From Hanleya hanleyi (taxonomy: Eukaryota > Mollusca > Polyplacophora > Lepidopleurida > Hanleyidae): a stretch of DNA of 64,000 nt. This document shows positions 23,118 to 34,064 of this stretch, piece by piece. A program made the translations under genes and the position numbers. Where the stretch lies: positions 1 to 64,000 of the forward strand of contig JAVTVY010018977.1 in assembly GCA_036873755.1 (NCBI GenBank). The letters run 5' to 3'. Below the pieces are notes generated by a model. It had not been told where the DNA came from. It worked only from the letters and a program-made list of their open reading frames with translations, and ran no database searches. Position 1 is the first letter of the stretch. Each line of letters starts with the position of its first letter.

Positions 23118-25396
23118 TTGTGATTCAATCATTCTCAGTTTTCATGATCAAAATTTAATGAGTAATTCTATTAAATTTCATCACCCTCTAAAATCATAAA
23201 ATAACAAAGAAATGGATTATCAGCATGATTTGGAGCAATTTCGAACACCTTCCTCTAATTAATGCTATTAATCTACTTAAATGTTAGGATACATGTAGTT
23301 GCATTCCTGTGATTGAAGTATTAGAGGATTACTATGTATATAAAGTAAGTAAAATATCACAGAATCCACTTTTCTGAATGATAAGCATCAGCGATTTTAA
23401 CCGACGACTTCTTAATGAATTACTATGCTGTATCTGCGACATGGTGACATGTGAAGTTGAAGTTGTTATATTTATTTTGTATGGAGAAGAAAATCATGCT
23501 CTCAGTTCTGATGTTGATTCTAATATATTGGAATAATGTTATTCTGTAATTGTTAAGAAAATAAACTTTTAATAAGGTGAATGTTCCATGTTTTTCTTTT
23601 TGACAAGCAATGTTTCGACAAACATGAAAAAGTAGACTTAAGTTTCTAAATATATCAAACTGTTTGAAACCTTCCAACATGATCTAGCCATTGAATATTT
23701 TGTTGTGGAAGCTAAAAGCTGAATGTTCTTACTGTATGGGTTATGTTTTGTCATTCTAAGCTAATTTGTCCAATTCTAACTTTGAGACTTTATGGCATGG
23801 GTAGAGCAGCTGAGGAAAGAGCCATGGTCCCTTTGCCCAGGTAGCGGCCCATACATAGTGCACTAACACGCATCCAACCCACCTGGTGGTCGGTGAACAA
23901 AGGTGACATACTACGCACTGGGACGCACTCAGACGAGGATTTTTAAGGCCAACCAAAGTAAATTATTTGTTGAATCAAATTTTTTTTTATGACATACCGT
24001 TGCTATTAACACAAAAAATCTGGTATACAACTGTGTTCTTGAATGAAAATAAGCAGATCAAATATAGGTGTTGCGATTTCGTACTGGAGAGGTTATATCT
24101 ACAGCAGTTTGTACTCATTTGTGTTCCTGATCTGCATAAACCGAAAGAAAAATGTGCGGAAACATTTTCTGGTAACAGTAACTGACTTGACTAGTATTCA
24201 CTCGTGGACAGCCCAATGTTCAGTGATGTTGAGTAAGTCTGTATCTTTTGTTACATCATTGCATGGGTCGGAGTATTTGTCCTCCATTCTCATGTTTCTG
24301 TGCATGGTATATATAGGTGTGATGCTCAACAGTAATTTCTGGCTTGGCCTGACCTTGTCTAGTTCTCACACACGGTAGCAATAGGCGATATTTTAGTGTG
24401 CATGCAAAAATACAACATCAGAACTTCTGTTGATGGTTTATACACAAAATATAAGTAAATGTGTATTAATCTATCTGCACACGGCAGTGATTTATATTAA
24501 GCGGTCACCGATTCTAGCCATCGTGAAATACGTTTAGAACGATCAATGATCAATGCTAATGAAATTAATTATCTTGCATAATTAGTTCCAAGCTTCAAAC
24601 TAATAAAAGCTATTTCTTTTGATAATATTCCGGATGGGGAAATGGCAAAAGTGAAATAAAACGGAGGAAAAAATGATCACATTATAAATGATAACAATGG
24701 GGCTCGAACCCACAACGATGAAAAATGGCCCATCTGCGGTCTCAAGTCCAGGGTCTAACCTGTTGGGCTATCAGATATCCATAGCTTCGTGTCACTGAAT
24801 AGAAACCACATTTGTGGCAATAAGACGACCAATAAAATATTTTTTAATGTCATTTTTTAGTGATCAAGGCAAGTCGGAACCAAAATATATTTATGGTTAA
24901 ACTGTATGGAATTGATATAGGAATTGAATAAATTGGCTTTTATTCTGGTTCTTTACTGCCTACTATACAAATTTCTTTCCAAAAGAGCTTAAAATATGTT
25001 CAATTTATTAAAAATAAGCTTTCGACACGTTTTCAACTTGCAATCCGATCCTTGCTCGAAACAAGCTTACCTCGTTTTCTTTAAATATGGGAACTTAAGG
25101 ATGTGTACTATGGGGTATTGCTTCAAAAATAACACTTCCATAACATTTTTCCAAACGGCCTAGCTGTGGGCCGATGGCTAGGGAAAGGGGTCATGGCTCT
25201 TTAAGAATAGCAAACCTAACTGGTGTGGAGATTTCCAACCTTTCATTCATCAACTGAGTTTAAAGCAAGGAATACAGGGAAAATTTTGGACAATTCGTCA
25301 TGTAAGGATCTTCAAACCGGGAACACTGTGTGCTTTACAGCTTGTCTGGTAGCTTTTCGAGGTTCAACAAAGGTTCCCTACATGTAGTCACCTATT
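23118..25396. other. Intergenic, no genes recognised
   Basis: AT-rich. It holds a dispersed repeat copy (23118-23340) and a tRNA-like stretch (separate entry). No credible coding sequence. Confidence 0.5.
24690..24784 (-). tRNA. tRNA-like sequence, serine-type anticodon loop; degenerate
   Basis: On minus, tagcccaacagg resembles box A and gggttcgagccc matches box B. The loop ggacttgagac would place a UGA-type anticodon, with a variable arm of class II length. The acceptor stem pairs poorly and the anticodon stem is imperfect, so this is probably a pseudogene or SINE head. Confidence 0.4.
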
Positions 25397-25439
25397 GTGT
25401 TTGTTTTCCTTACATGGCGAATAAGCCAGAATTTTGCAA

Positions 25440-25545
25440 TTCTAGGTCATCAGGATTGTGACTTTGCTGATAGAGTTATGGTCCTTGATTGTGACTTTGA
25501 GAGCAGAGTTATGACCCTTGACTCTGATAATGGGGTTGTGGCACA
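25440..25545. repeat. Degenerate 'ttgattgtgactttgatagtagagttatggccc' repeat
   Basis: Three diverged units of about 31-33 bp; the same family forms 27240-27370 and 27560-27665. Confidence 0.8.
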
Positions 25546-25865
25546 GGATTATTTATTTATTTACTTATTTCTCAAATGACCAATTGATTGACTTTAATTA
25601 CAGATCTCCAAAATGCTTTGTACAGGGCAGTGCAAACATTATATCATGAGTCAATTACAGACATATAAAAAAGAATGTATATAGTCTCAGTTAAGATGAT
25701 ACCAGTAATGTAAATAAACTAGTCAATTATAGGATAATGCACGTATATATTACAACAATCTTGCATTTTAAATGTATTACAGTGACAGTAATATCAACAC
25801 TATTAATACTGTTATATTTCTTTAAAACACATGGGATAAATGAGTTCTTTGTAAGATGGAGTCTT
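25546..25865 (-). mobile_element. LINE 3' terminus (minus) with AAAT-type tail
   Basis: ATTT repeats at 25548-25567 read on minus as an AAAT tail following 'attgattgactttaattaca' and 'aaaatgctttgtacag', the layout of a LINE 3' end. Coding sequence is absent. Confidence 0.45.
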
Positions 25866-26309
25866 CATTCTCGTCTCGCGAGACTCCCTTACTGCGAGAA
25901 AGAGTCTCACGTGTAAATGGGAGCCATCCCCCCAATATTTGGGGGGTGAGTAGGCGGCGTATGATCACCCGTCTATATCCGGCTTGTCATTGACCTGCTG
26001 ACTCCGCCGAGTTAGAAGCGAATTGCTAAACATCACGTGGGCTATATAATTGGGAAATGACTCTTTCCGTTTCGGAGCATATCAATCGCGAACAAATTAT
26101 TGTCGGTATGTATACTTGGCCGTGAAAGCGAGTTATCTAATACAGGAAGTAGTTCGCGGTAGACACGGCTCTCTTTGAGAATGAATAGTCCCGGTCGAGC
26201 GAGTGATGTCATGCTGCCTCGCTTTGAGATTGGAGATTCAAAAATGTCACCAGTTTACATGAGAGTCGCTTTGGTCTCCCGCGGGTAGACACGGCTCTCT
26301 TTGAGAATG
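25866..26309. mobile_element. 444-bp non-autonomous DNA transposon with a 10-bp target duplication
   Basis: Ends CATTCTC and GAGAATG are inverted. The identical 10-mer atggagtctt flanks both sides (25856-25865, 26310-26319). An internal gacacggctctctttgagaa copy (about 26162) repeats the right end (about 26288). GC content is higher than the surroundings. A 9-11 bp duplication points to a Mutator-like source (family knowledge). Confidence 0.8.
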
Positions 26310-26449
26310 ATGGAGTCTTTAGTATGGACAATAGAAAGGTCTATACATAGCTGCCTATTAGGTGCATACAACGGAATCTGTGCTAATAAGTAAGAGATAT
26401 CCTACCTATCCCTCCAACAGTAATCTACCACCTTCATACCATTCTGTTG

Positions 26450-26985
26450 GACCTGGAAAATCAGATATACTTCACACAAAATTATGTCACGGCTGAAGCC
26501 AACTGAATGCAGATTTACATCGGCTCTTATGGGGAACAAACTGAAAATGCTGAACATATTTTAATTTACTGTCCACTCTTCGAAGGTCTTAGAATGGAAC
26601 TTTTTGATACTATCCCGCTTAATACTACCATTCACCAAATGTTGTGGGGTAGTCCATCCCTTTCTCTATTTAATAACACTAAAATATTTAGCTCTGTCCA
26701 AATGTTTATAAAAGACAGTCAAGGTTTGGCTTATCTATGTTTATTACAATGGAATGGTCCATGGTCCGTCATTATTAGAAAACACCAAAGATGCCAACAG
26801 GTGCTTATATGGTATATATTTTTGCCAATGCCCGTAAATGTACTCCTCCAGTACAACAAAACATTAAACTCTTAGGTATATATTGTTTCTATACTTTGTT
26901 GATGTTTTCTCTCTATTTTTGTATTGTTCACCCTGTATTTGGAGAGGGGAAAATAAGTTGAAGGACTTGTCCAAAATCCTTTTCT
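26450..26985 (+). pseudogene. LINE reverse-transcriptase C-terminus, decayed
   Basis: Open stretch 26507-26875 with TENAEHILIYCPLFEGLR, the H/C part of the C-terminal zinc knuckle of non-LTR RTs. Just upstream in another frame are LHTKLCHG and SQLNADLHR, separated by a stop and a frameshift. A likely 3' UTR follows. Non-functional fragment. Confidence 0.65.
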
Positions 26986-27239
26986 TAAAATGCAGTAAAT
27001 TAAGTTTAAAATCAAACAGTATCCTACCTAGAGTTTAAAATACCATGTAAAAACATAATGATGTAATCGAGTTCTCCAGGTTTCATGAGAGGAGAGATTA
27101 AAATGTTTAAACAGTAAACTGTAAGTAAAATCTGTACACGTGATTCTTTCTTTAAAACACATCATTTTAAATTAGCATTTCTAAACATGTTCTCATCAAT
27201 CAGAAAGGCATAGCGTAAGGAGACCAGACAAGGATTTTA

Positions 27240-27665
27240 CTAGTTATGGCCCTTGGTTGTGACTTTGATAGTAGAGTTATGACCCTTGATTGTGACTTTG
27301 ACAGTAGAGTCATGGTCCTTGATTGTGACTGATAGTAGAGTTATGCTCCTTGATTGTGACTATGCTTGCATTTACCATGTTTGCTCAGTGTTGAGGCATT
27401 TACTCTATCAGCTGCCCTCGATGCTTATCCATCAACATCAGATGAGTCACTTGAGCTGGTCTGACATCACAGCTCCGGAGCTCGCATTCCTCTGATTAAG
27501 CTGGTGCTAGGGTTTGTGTGATTACCTCATAGGTTCCACATGAAGTCACAATCAATGACCATAACTTAACTATGACTGATAGAGTTATGGCCCTTGAATA
27601 TGATTTTGCTACTGTGTTATGGCCCTTGATTGTGATTTTACCAATAGATGTGTGGGCCTTGATAC
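27240..27665. repeat. Degenerate 31-33 bp tandem repeat (two blocks)
   Basis: Units of 'gtagagttatgacccttgattgtgactttga' at 27240-27370 and 27560-27665, separated by unrelated sequence. Confidence 0.85.
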
Positions 27666-28210
27666 AAACTCGAAGCAGGATTAATCTCCCTGTATGTCTT
27701 GTCTATTCACCAATTATTCACGCAGAACCAGAAGATCATCTATCAATATCAAAGTGTACATTTACCAGGCCAATCTTCTTGATCGAACATACTTGATATG
27801 ATTGTATTTGATTCCACCCTGCAGTAGATGTGTGTGACATTTTGATTTCGATTAAAAATGGTGTTTTTCGAAAAAAAAAAAAGAAAAAAAAAAATTCTGT
27901 TGGCTCTTAACAGGTTGAACTTTTTTTGTGTGTTTAAAAAAAAATAATTCTATTGGCTCTTAACAAGAACTTTTTTGGATAACTACATGTAATTATTGGG
28001 TTGTTTAGGCCTACTGCTGTTTGCAAAATATGATTAGGTAGGCTGTGGTGAATTGGGCTCAATAGTGCTTCTGGATAACTAGCAAAACACTTCAGGAAAT
28101 CTCATTAGTTTTAGGTCACTCCCCATGCAGACATACGTCAGAATGGTCCTGTGAGGAGAGTATCTCAGCTTTGTCAATTCCGGTCTAGTTCTTATTCTAT
28201 CGATATTTAA

Positions 28211-30125
28211 TTATACCCCCCGTACACGTAGTGTAGGGGCGGTATACTGGTTTCAGCTTGTCCGTACGTCCGTCTGTCCGTCCGTCCGTACGTCGGTCCG
28301 TCTGTACGTCCGTCCGTCCGTAACATTTGGTTTCCGGAGCATAACTTGACAACCGCTACTTGGATTCCTCTCAAATTTGGTATGCAGCTACCATAACACG
28401 AGACCTCGCTTGGGATTGCATTTGGCGCATGTGCGTCTACAGGTGGCGCCACCTAGGGTCAAAACTTTCTCATTGGCCCGTAACATTTCGTTTCCGGAGC
28501 ATAACTTGACAACCGCTACTTGAATTCCTCTCAAATTTGGTATGCAGCTACCATAACATGAGACCTTGCATGGGATTGCGTTTGGCACATGTGAGTCTAC
28601 AGGTGGCGCCCTCCGTCCATCCGTACCAACGTCCGTCCGTCCGTCCGTCCGTAACATTTGGTTTCCGGAGCATAACTTGAGAACCGTTACTTGGATTACT
28701 CTCAACTTTGGTATGCAGCTACTATACCATGAGACCTCTCTTGGGATTGCGTTTGGCGCATGTGCGTCCACAGGTGGCGCCACCTATGGTCAAAACTTTC
28801 TCATCGGCCCGTAACATTTCGTTTCCGGAGCATAACTTGACAACCGCTACTTGGATTCCTTTCAAATTTGGTATGCAGCTACCATACCATCGGATCTTGC
28901 ATGGGATTGCTTAAGGAACATGTGAGTCTACAGGTGGCGCCACCTAGGGTCAAAACTTTCTCGTCGGTCCGTAACATTTCGTTTCCGGAGCATAACTTGA
29001 CAACAGCTAATAGGATTCTTCTCAAATTTTGTATCTAGCTACCATACCATGAGACCTTGCTTGGGATTGCGTTTTGCGCGTTTATGTCTACAGGTGTCGC
29101 CACCTAGGGTCAAAGCTTTCTCGTCGGTCTGTAACATTTGGTTTTCCGGAGTATAACTTGACAACCGCTACTTGGATTCCTCTCACATTTGGTATGCAGC
29201 TACCATACCATGAGACCTCACTTGGGATTGCGTTTGGCGCATGTGAGTCTACAGGTGGCGCCCTCCGTCCGTCCGTACCAACGTTCGTCCGTCTGTAACA
29301 TTTGGTTTCTGGAGGATAAATTGAGAACCGCTACTTGGATTCCTCTCAAATTTGGTATGCAGCTACCATACTATGAGACCTCTCTTGGGATTGTGTTTGG
29401 CGCATGTGCGTCTACAGGTGGCGCCACCTAGGGTCAAATTTTTCTCGTCGGCCCGTAACATTTCGTTTCCGGAGCATAACTTGACAACTGCTACTTGGAT
29501 TCCTCTCAAATTTGGTATGCAGCTACCATACCATGAGACCTTGCATGGGATTGCGTTTGGCGCATGTGAATCTACAACCGCATCACGCTTATAGGCTTCA
29601 GCAGAAGAAAAAGAAAGTGGGAAGTGTATCATGGGCGCAGGCGCAGTGTAACCTATTGGCTGAGGCTCCAGAGGGTGAGAACTTTTAGTCTGCAGTAGGA
29701 TCTCTATAAGAAGATAATGGCGCAACAATAGCAGGTTTGATTTGGTAATAAATACCAACATTGTTTATAAATGTTTAATTTTCAGAACAATCCATCAAAC
29801 TCCTCTGTGTATCATCACGACACATGCGTAGACAATCTGTTAACCGCAGTCGCGACCGAGCGAGGTCTCATTGTCAACTAATTACATACCGTGCCGCCAC
29901 CAAACGCAATCTAAGTGAACTTACCTGTAAACAACTATAACATGTATAGTTATATTCTGCTACAAACATTCGTTAATTTCTATCAAATGTGCATTCGGGG
30001 GGTATCTTGTAAGCATGCTTACTGATCATTTCCACCACCACCCGATGCAATCTCATTCAACTTACTCGTGAAATGTTAACCACCAACATGTATCTATATG
30101 CCTTACGGGGGGTATCTTGTAAGCA
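28211..30125. mobile_element. Element bounded by ATACCCCCCGTA / ACGGGGGGTAT
   Basis: Left tataccccccgtacacgtag and right ttacggggggtatcttgtaa (30105) are inverted short ends; a second right-end-like copy is at 29996. It encloses the 161-bp array. The boundary assignment is tentative. Confidence 0.45.
28300..29580. repeat. ~161-bp tandem repeat, 8 copies, with GTCC/CCGT runs
   Basis: Each copy carries gtttccggagcataacttga, caaatttggtatgcagctac and ttgggattgcgtttggc, then caggtggcgccaccta. Some copies replace the last block by a ccgtccgtcc run. Open frames here are repeat artefacts. Confidence 0.93.
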
Positions 30126-30424
30126 GCCTTACTGATCATTTTCATCAAATGTGTGCATCCCTCAGACTATGCTCTAGTTCAACTTGTAAGTTCAAAACTT
30201 TTATTTGCTCAATTTCGTAAAATAATATTCCAATAAATGTCAATAGAACAAGAGCTAGACCAAAATTGAACAAGCGTTCTGAGAACCCCAACATCTCGCC
30301 TTGCGGGGTCATCCACCGAAGGTGCAACAGTATTGAATGCATACATGTAGAGCAAACAATAAGGTCTGGAAATAGGTGATGTGGTACAGATAATAATGTC
30401 TGGAATAGATTTTCTGGGACAGAC

Positions 30425-31407
30425 AATAACATCAGCCCCATGTGGGATTACTGGCATATAAGTTAATCCCATGTAGGATGGATAGGTCAGTGCCGTCGGA
30501 TTACTGGTGCATAGAGCAGTCCAGTGTGAGATTACTGCTGGATAGGTCAGTCCCATGTGAGATTACTGCTGGATAGGCCAGTCCTATGTAGGATTACTGC
30601 TGGGTGGACCAGTCCCGTGTGTTATTACTGATGGATAGACCAGTCCCCTGTGGGATTACTGCTGGATAGTCCAGTCCCAAGTGGGATTACTGCTGGATAG
30701 GCCAGTCCTGTCTGGGATTACTGCTGGATAGATGAGTCTCGTATGGGATTAATGCTGGATAGGACAGTCCCGTGTGGGATTACTGCTGCATAGGCAGTCC
30801 AGTGTGGGCCTATACTGCTGCATACAGCAATCCTGTGTGGGATTATGGCTGGGGAGGCCAGTCCCATGTGAGATTATTGCTGGATAGGCTAAACCTGTGT
30901 GGGATTACAGCGGGATAGGTCAGTCCCATGTAGAATTATGGCTGGATAGGTCCGTGCCATGTGGGATTACTGCTGCATATTGCAGTCCAGTGTCGTATTA
31001 CTTCTGGATAGGTCAGTCCCATGTGAGATTACTGCTGCATAGGCCAGTCCTGTGTGGAATTACTGCTGGATAGGCCAGTCCCATGTGGGATTACTGCTGG
31101 ATAGGCCAGTCCGGTCTGGGATTATTGCTGGATAGGTCAGTCCCGTGTGGCATTACTGCTGGATAGGCCAGTGCCATTTGGAATTACTGCTGGATAGGTC
31201 AGTCCTGTGTGAGATTACTGCTGGATAGGCCAGTCCCAAATGGGATTACTGCTGGATAGACCAGTTTGATCTGGGATTACTGCTGGATAGTTCCGTATGG
31301 GATTACTGCTGGATAGGTCAGTCCCGTGTGGCATTACTGCTGGATAGGCCAATGCCATTTGGGAATACAGCTGGATAGGTCAGTCCCGTGTGGGATTACT
31401 GCGGGAG
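30425..31407. repeat. ~31-bp tandem repeat, about 31 copies
   Basis: Degenerate units of 'gtgggattactgctggataggccagtccc'. Variation is concentrated in the ccagtccc/ttcagtccc part. Confidence 0.95.
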
Positions 31408-31559
31408 AGCTGTGACCTAGGAAAACATGAAACATGTCCACCAAGTTTTATAATCATCCCACGAAAGGTTCAACAAATTTCCATGTACAGATCTACATGT
31501 AAATTTTTGCCCAACAAAAACCTTATCAATGGAAAGGTACAAAGTCTAAAATGCAATAA

Positions 31560-32470
31560 TTAGGACAAGAATTCATATTTAATGTCATATTTCTTAAATA
31601 GCACATGCACATCGTTGAATCACATTGAACTTGGGTAGCAAGTGTCAAACTCATCCAACGAAAGCTGACAGCTTCAGAAAACTTTCCATGTACAGGTGTA
31701 CATCTATATACATGTACATTATTATTGGCAGATTACTTAGACAAAACCCTCAAAATATGAACAAAAATTAATATTTCATCTCCTAAATAGCACAGGTACA
31801 TCTTCTAATCATAAGAAACATGTGTACCAAGTTTCATAATCATTCAATGACAGCCGACAACTGTAGCAAACTGTGGTGTACAGATGTACATGTACACTTC
31901 AGCTAAACGCAAAACTCCATCATTTGCCATAATTTGGAGAAATATTAATAGGACAGGTACATTCTCTAATCATAAGAAACATGTGTACCAAGTTTTGTAA
32001 TCATCCAATGAGAGCTGACAACTGCAGCAAACTTACCCATGTACATGTATACATATAGAGACCTACATGTACAATTTATCTAAACAGAAAACTCATTCAT
32101 TTGCCATAATTTGGAGAAAAATTAATATTTCTTCTCAAAAATAGCACAGGTACATCCTCTAATCATAAGAAACATGTGTACCAAGTTTCGTAATCATCCA
32201 ATGAGAGCTGACAACTGCAGCAAACTCACCATGTACATGTATACATGTAGAGGCCTACATGTACAATTTACCTAAACAGAAAAGTCATTCATTTGCCATA
32301 ATTTGAAGAAAAATTAATATTTCTTCTCAAAAATAGCACAGGTACATCCTCTAATCATAAGAAACATGTGTACCAAGTTTCATAATCATCCAATGACAGC
32401 TGACAACTGCAACAAACTTTCTAAGTACAGATGTACATGTGCACTTCAGCTAAATGCAAAACTCTATCAT
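31560..32470. repeat. ~185-bp tandem repeat, 4-5 copies
   Basis: Copies share cacaggtacatcctctaatc and aacatgtgtaccaagttt, then caatgagagctgacaactgc, with embedded atgtacatgtatacatgta runs. Confidence 0.93.
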
Positions 32471-32689
32471 AGGGATTTTAACATTAGAGCACCCCAGGGG
32501 TAGTACCCCCAGGTGGCATACCCACCCCCCATATTTTTTTTTATTTTTTTAATATTTTTTCTAATTTTTCTAGATTTTTTTTTGAATTTGCTAAACCAAA
32601 AACCTTATCATTTCCAGGCAGGGGACACCGACGACAACATCCTCTTTCCCCCCTCACAATATCTCCCCTTTACTTTGTAAGGCGAGATA

Positions 32690-32945
32690 AAAAACGGAGA
32701 CAAAGATTTCTTGTTGGAGTGGTCTTCCACATTGATCATCGACAGATATTTGACCTATTATCATACAAAATTAGATACATGTAGATGACAATTTTTTTTT
32801 TACTACCAGCTGATGGGGATATATATGTCTGTGTGCGCCTCGAGAGAATTTTGCTCAATTCATTATGTGAACTGATTTATTGAGCAAAAATGACCTTTTT
32901 TTATCTCCATTTTAGAGATCTCTAACTTGGTTAGATCCCAAATGG
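32690..32945. mobile_element. Degenerate MITE related to 34285-34637
   Basis: The right half (gagcaaaaatgacctttttt, then atctccattttagagatc) matches the copy at 34590-34630. The left end is degraded. Confidence 0.5.
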
Positions 32946-33189
32946 AGCTCATTTTGCCCATGTTAAAGTGTAACTTGGGTACTGATGTAAGTTAATGTCA
33001 TATTCAAGACGACAATGTGAATAATAAAACGTAATAAAGTTTACCCCAACAGTTCACGCATAATCTGTCTCGGAGGATTCAAAGGTAGATTTCTACAGTG
33101 GGCATGTCAAAAGCAGAACGTGCTACCTGCCAGGAAATTTGATTCATTTTGAGAAGATTAAACTGCACTATTCTTTGAAATTAACAGCA

Positions 33190-33495
33190 GGGGGAGAGGG
33201 GGGTTTAATGTCACACTCAAGGTTATTTTACTCAAAAAGTCAGTGACAGCCAGTTTGAATGGTGGACGGAGTACCTAGAGAGAGAATCATGCCAGTCGGC
33301 AAGTAAGGGTGAGTGAGTGGATAGAATTTAACGTCGCTTTCAACAACATTTCAGCTATATCACGACGAATCAACTAAGCACCATCCAGCAGTCAGCAAGT
33401 AACTGGCAAACTTTCACACATTGCAGTATATGGTTAGCGATCACCAGCCATGCCTTAGACCAATTGGTCACCGAGAACCACTTGATCCAAGAACG
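33190..33495 (-). mobile_element. tRNA-derived SINE (minus) with another SINE tail inserted
   Basis: Related to 38510-38715 (shared aagtaactggcaaactttca and gcgatcaccagc). Between ggcaagtaa and agcaagtaac a fragment gtgagtgagtggatagaatt ... caactaagcacca is inserted, with the aagtaa-type flanks as likely target duplication. Confidence 0.65.
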
Positions 33496-33984
33496 CGGAT
33501 ATCGGGATAGATGGAAGGAATGACAAAATGGCGGCAACCCTTAATCGCTCTCTCCAAGGGAGTTTGACAAAAATCCAAGAACAAACACTCAATTTAGAAG
33601 AAATATATGTAAATTGTATTACAGTCAGGTTTCAACATACATATCTACCCTTGGAATTTTACACAGTAGGTACATTTACATTGCATACCGGGATCATTCA
33701 AATAATGAGCGTTTTACAAAATATAATTCTCTCTATAAATTGTTGATAAGAATTTTTTGGAGTATTTACACTGATGAGAAGATGGAATATCACCCTGCAA
33801 TTCACTCATAGTTTTGTAAGAATTTATACTGATAAAGCACTGATTACAGCAAACTGATTGTACTTATTACATACCTTCATGTATACAGGTCATAAAAATT
33901 TATCACAATTTCACAATCAAAATATCATTGGTTTACAAACAGTTTTTATTTTTATTTTGGAGATGTCTAAAAAAAATTGAAGGT

Positions 33985-34064
33985 CTATCCGATTTTAGGA
34001 GCTCCAGCTGTCACCTGGGACTCGATACCACACTCGTCCTGCCCTCGGAGAATCTTGAAATAAC
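33985..34064 (-). CDS. CTSB: CTSB exon 9: C-terminus
   Basis: 80 nt; acceptor tttcccag. It completes the split Gly codon, then [20 protein letters not shown] and APKIG with stop TAG. It is short and easily missed, but the GQDECGIES signature and phase are decisive. AATAAA on minus lies only about 30-40 nt past the stop (33956-33945). Confidence 0.93.

Noticed and set aside
27870..27890. Poly-A run as a retrogene tail
   Set aside because: No open frame or target duplication upstream; simple A-rich tract.
28207..29761. Multiple 70-130 codon frames with shared MVCSYHTM/PVDAHAPNAIP peptides
   Set aside because: They recur because the DNA repeats every 161 bp; both strands are open equally.
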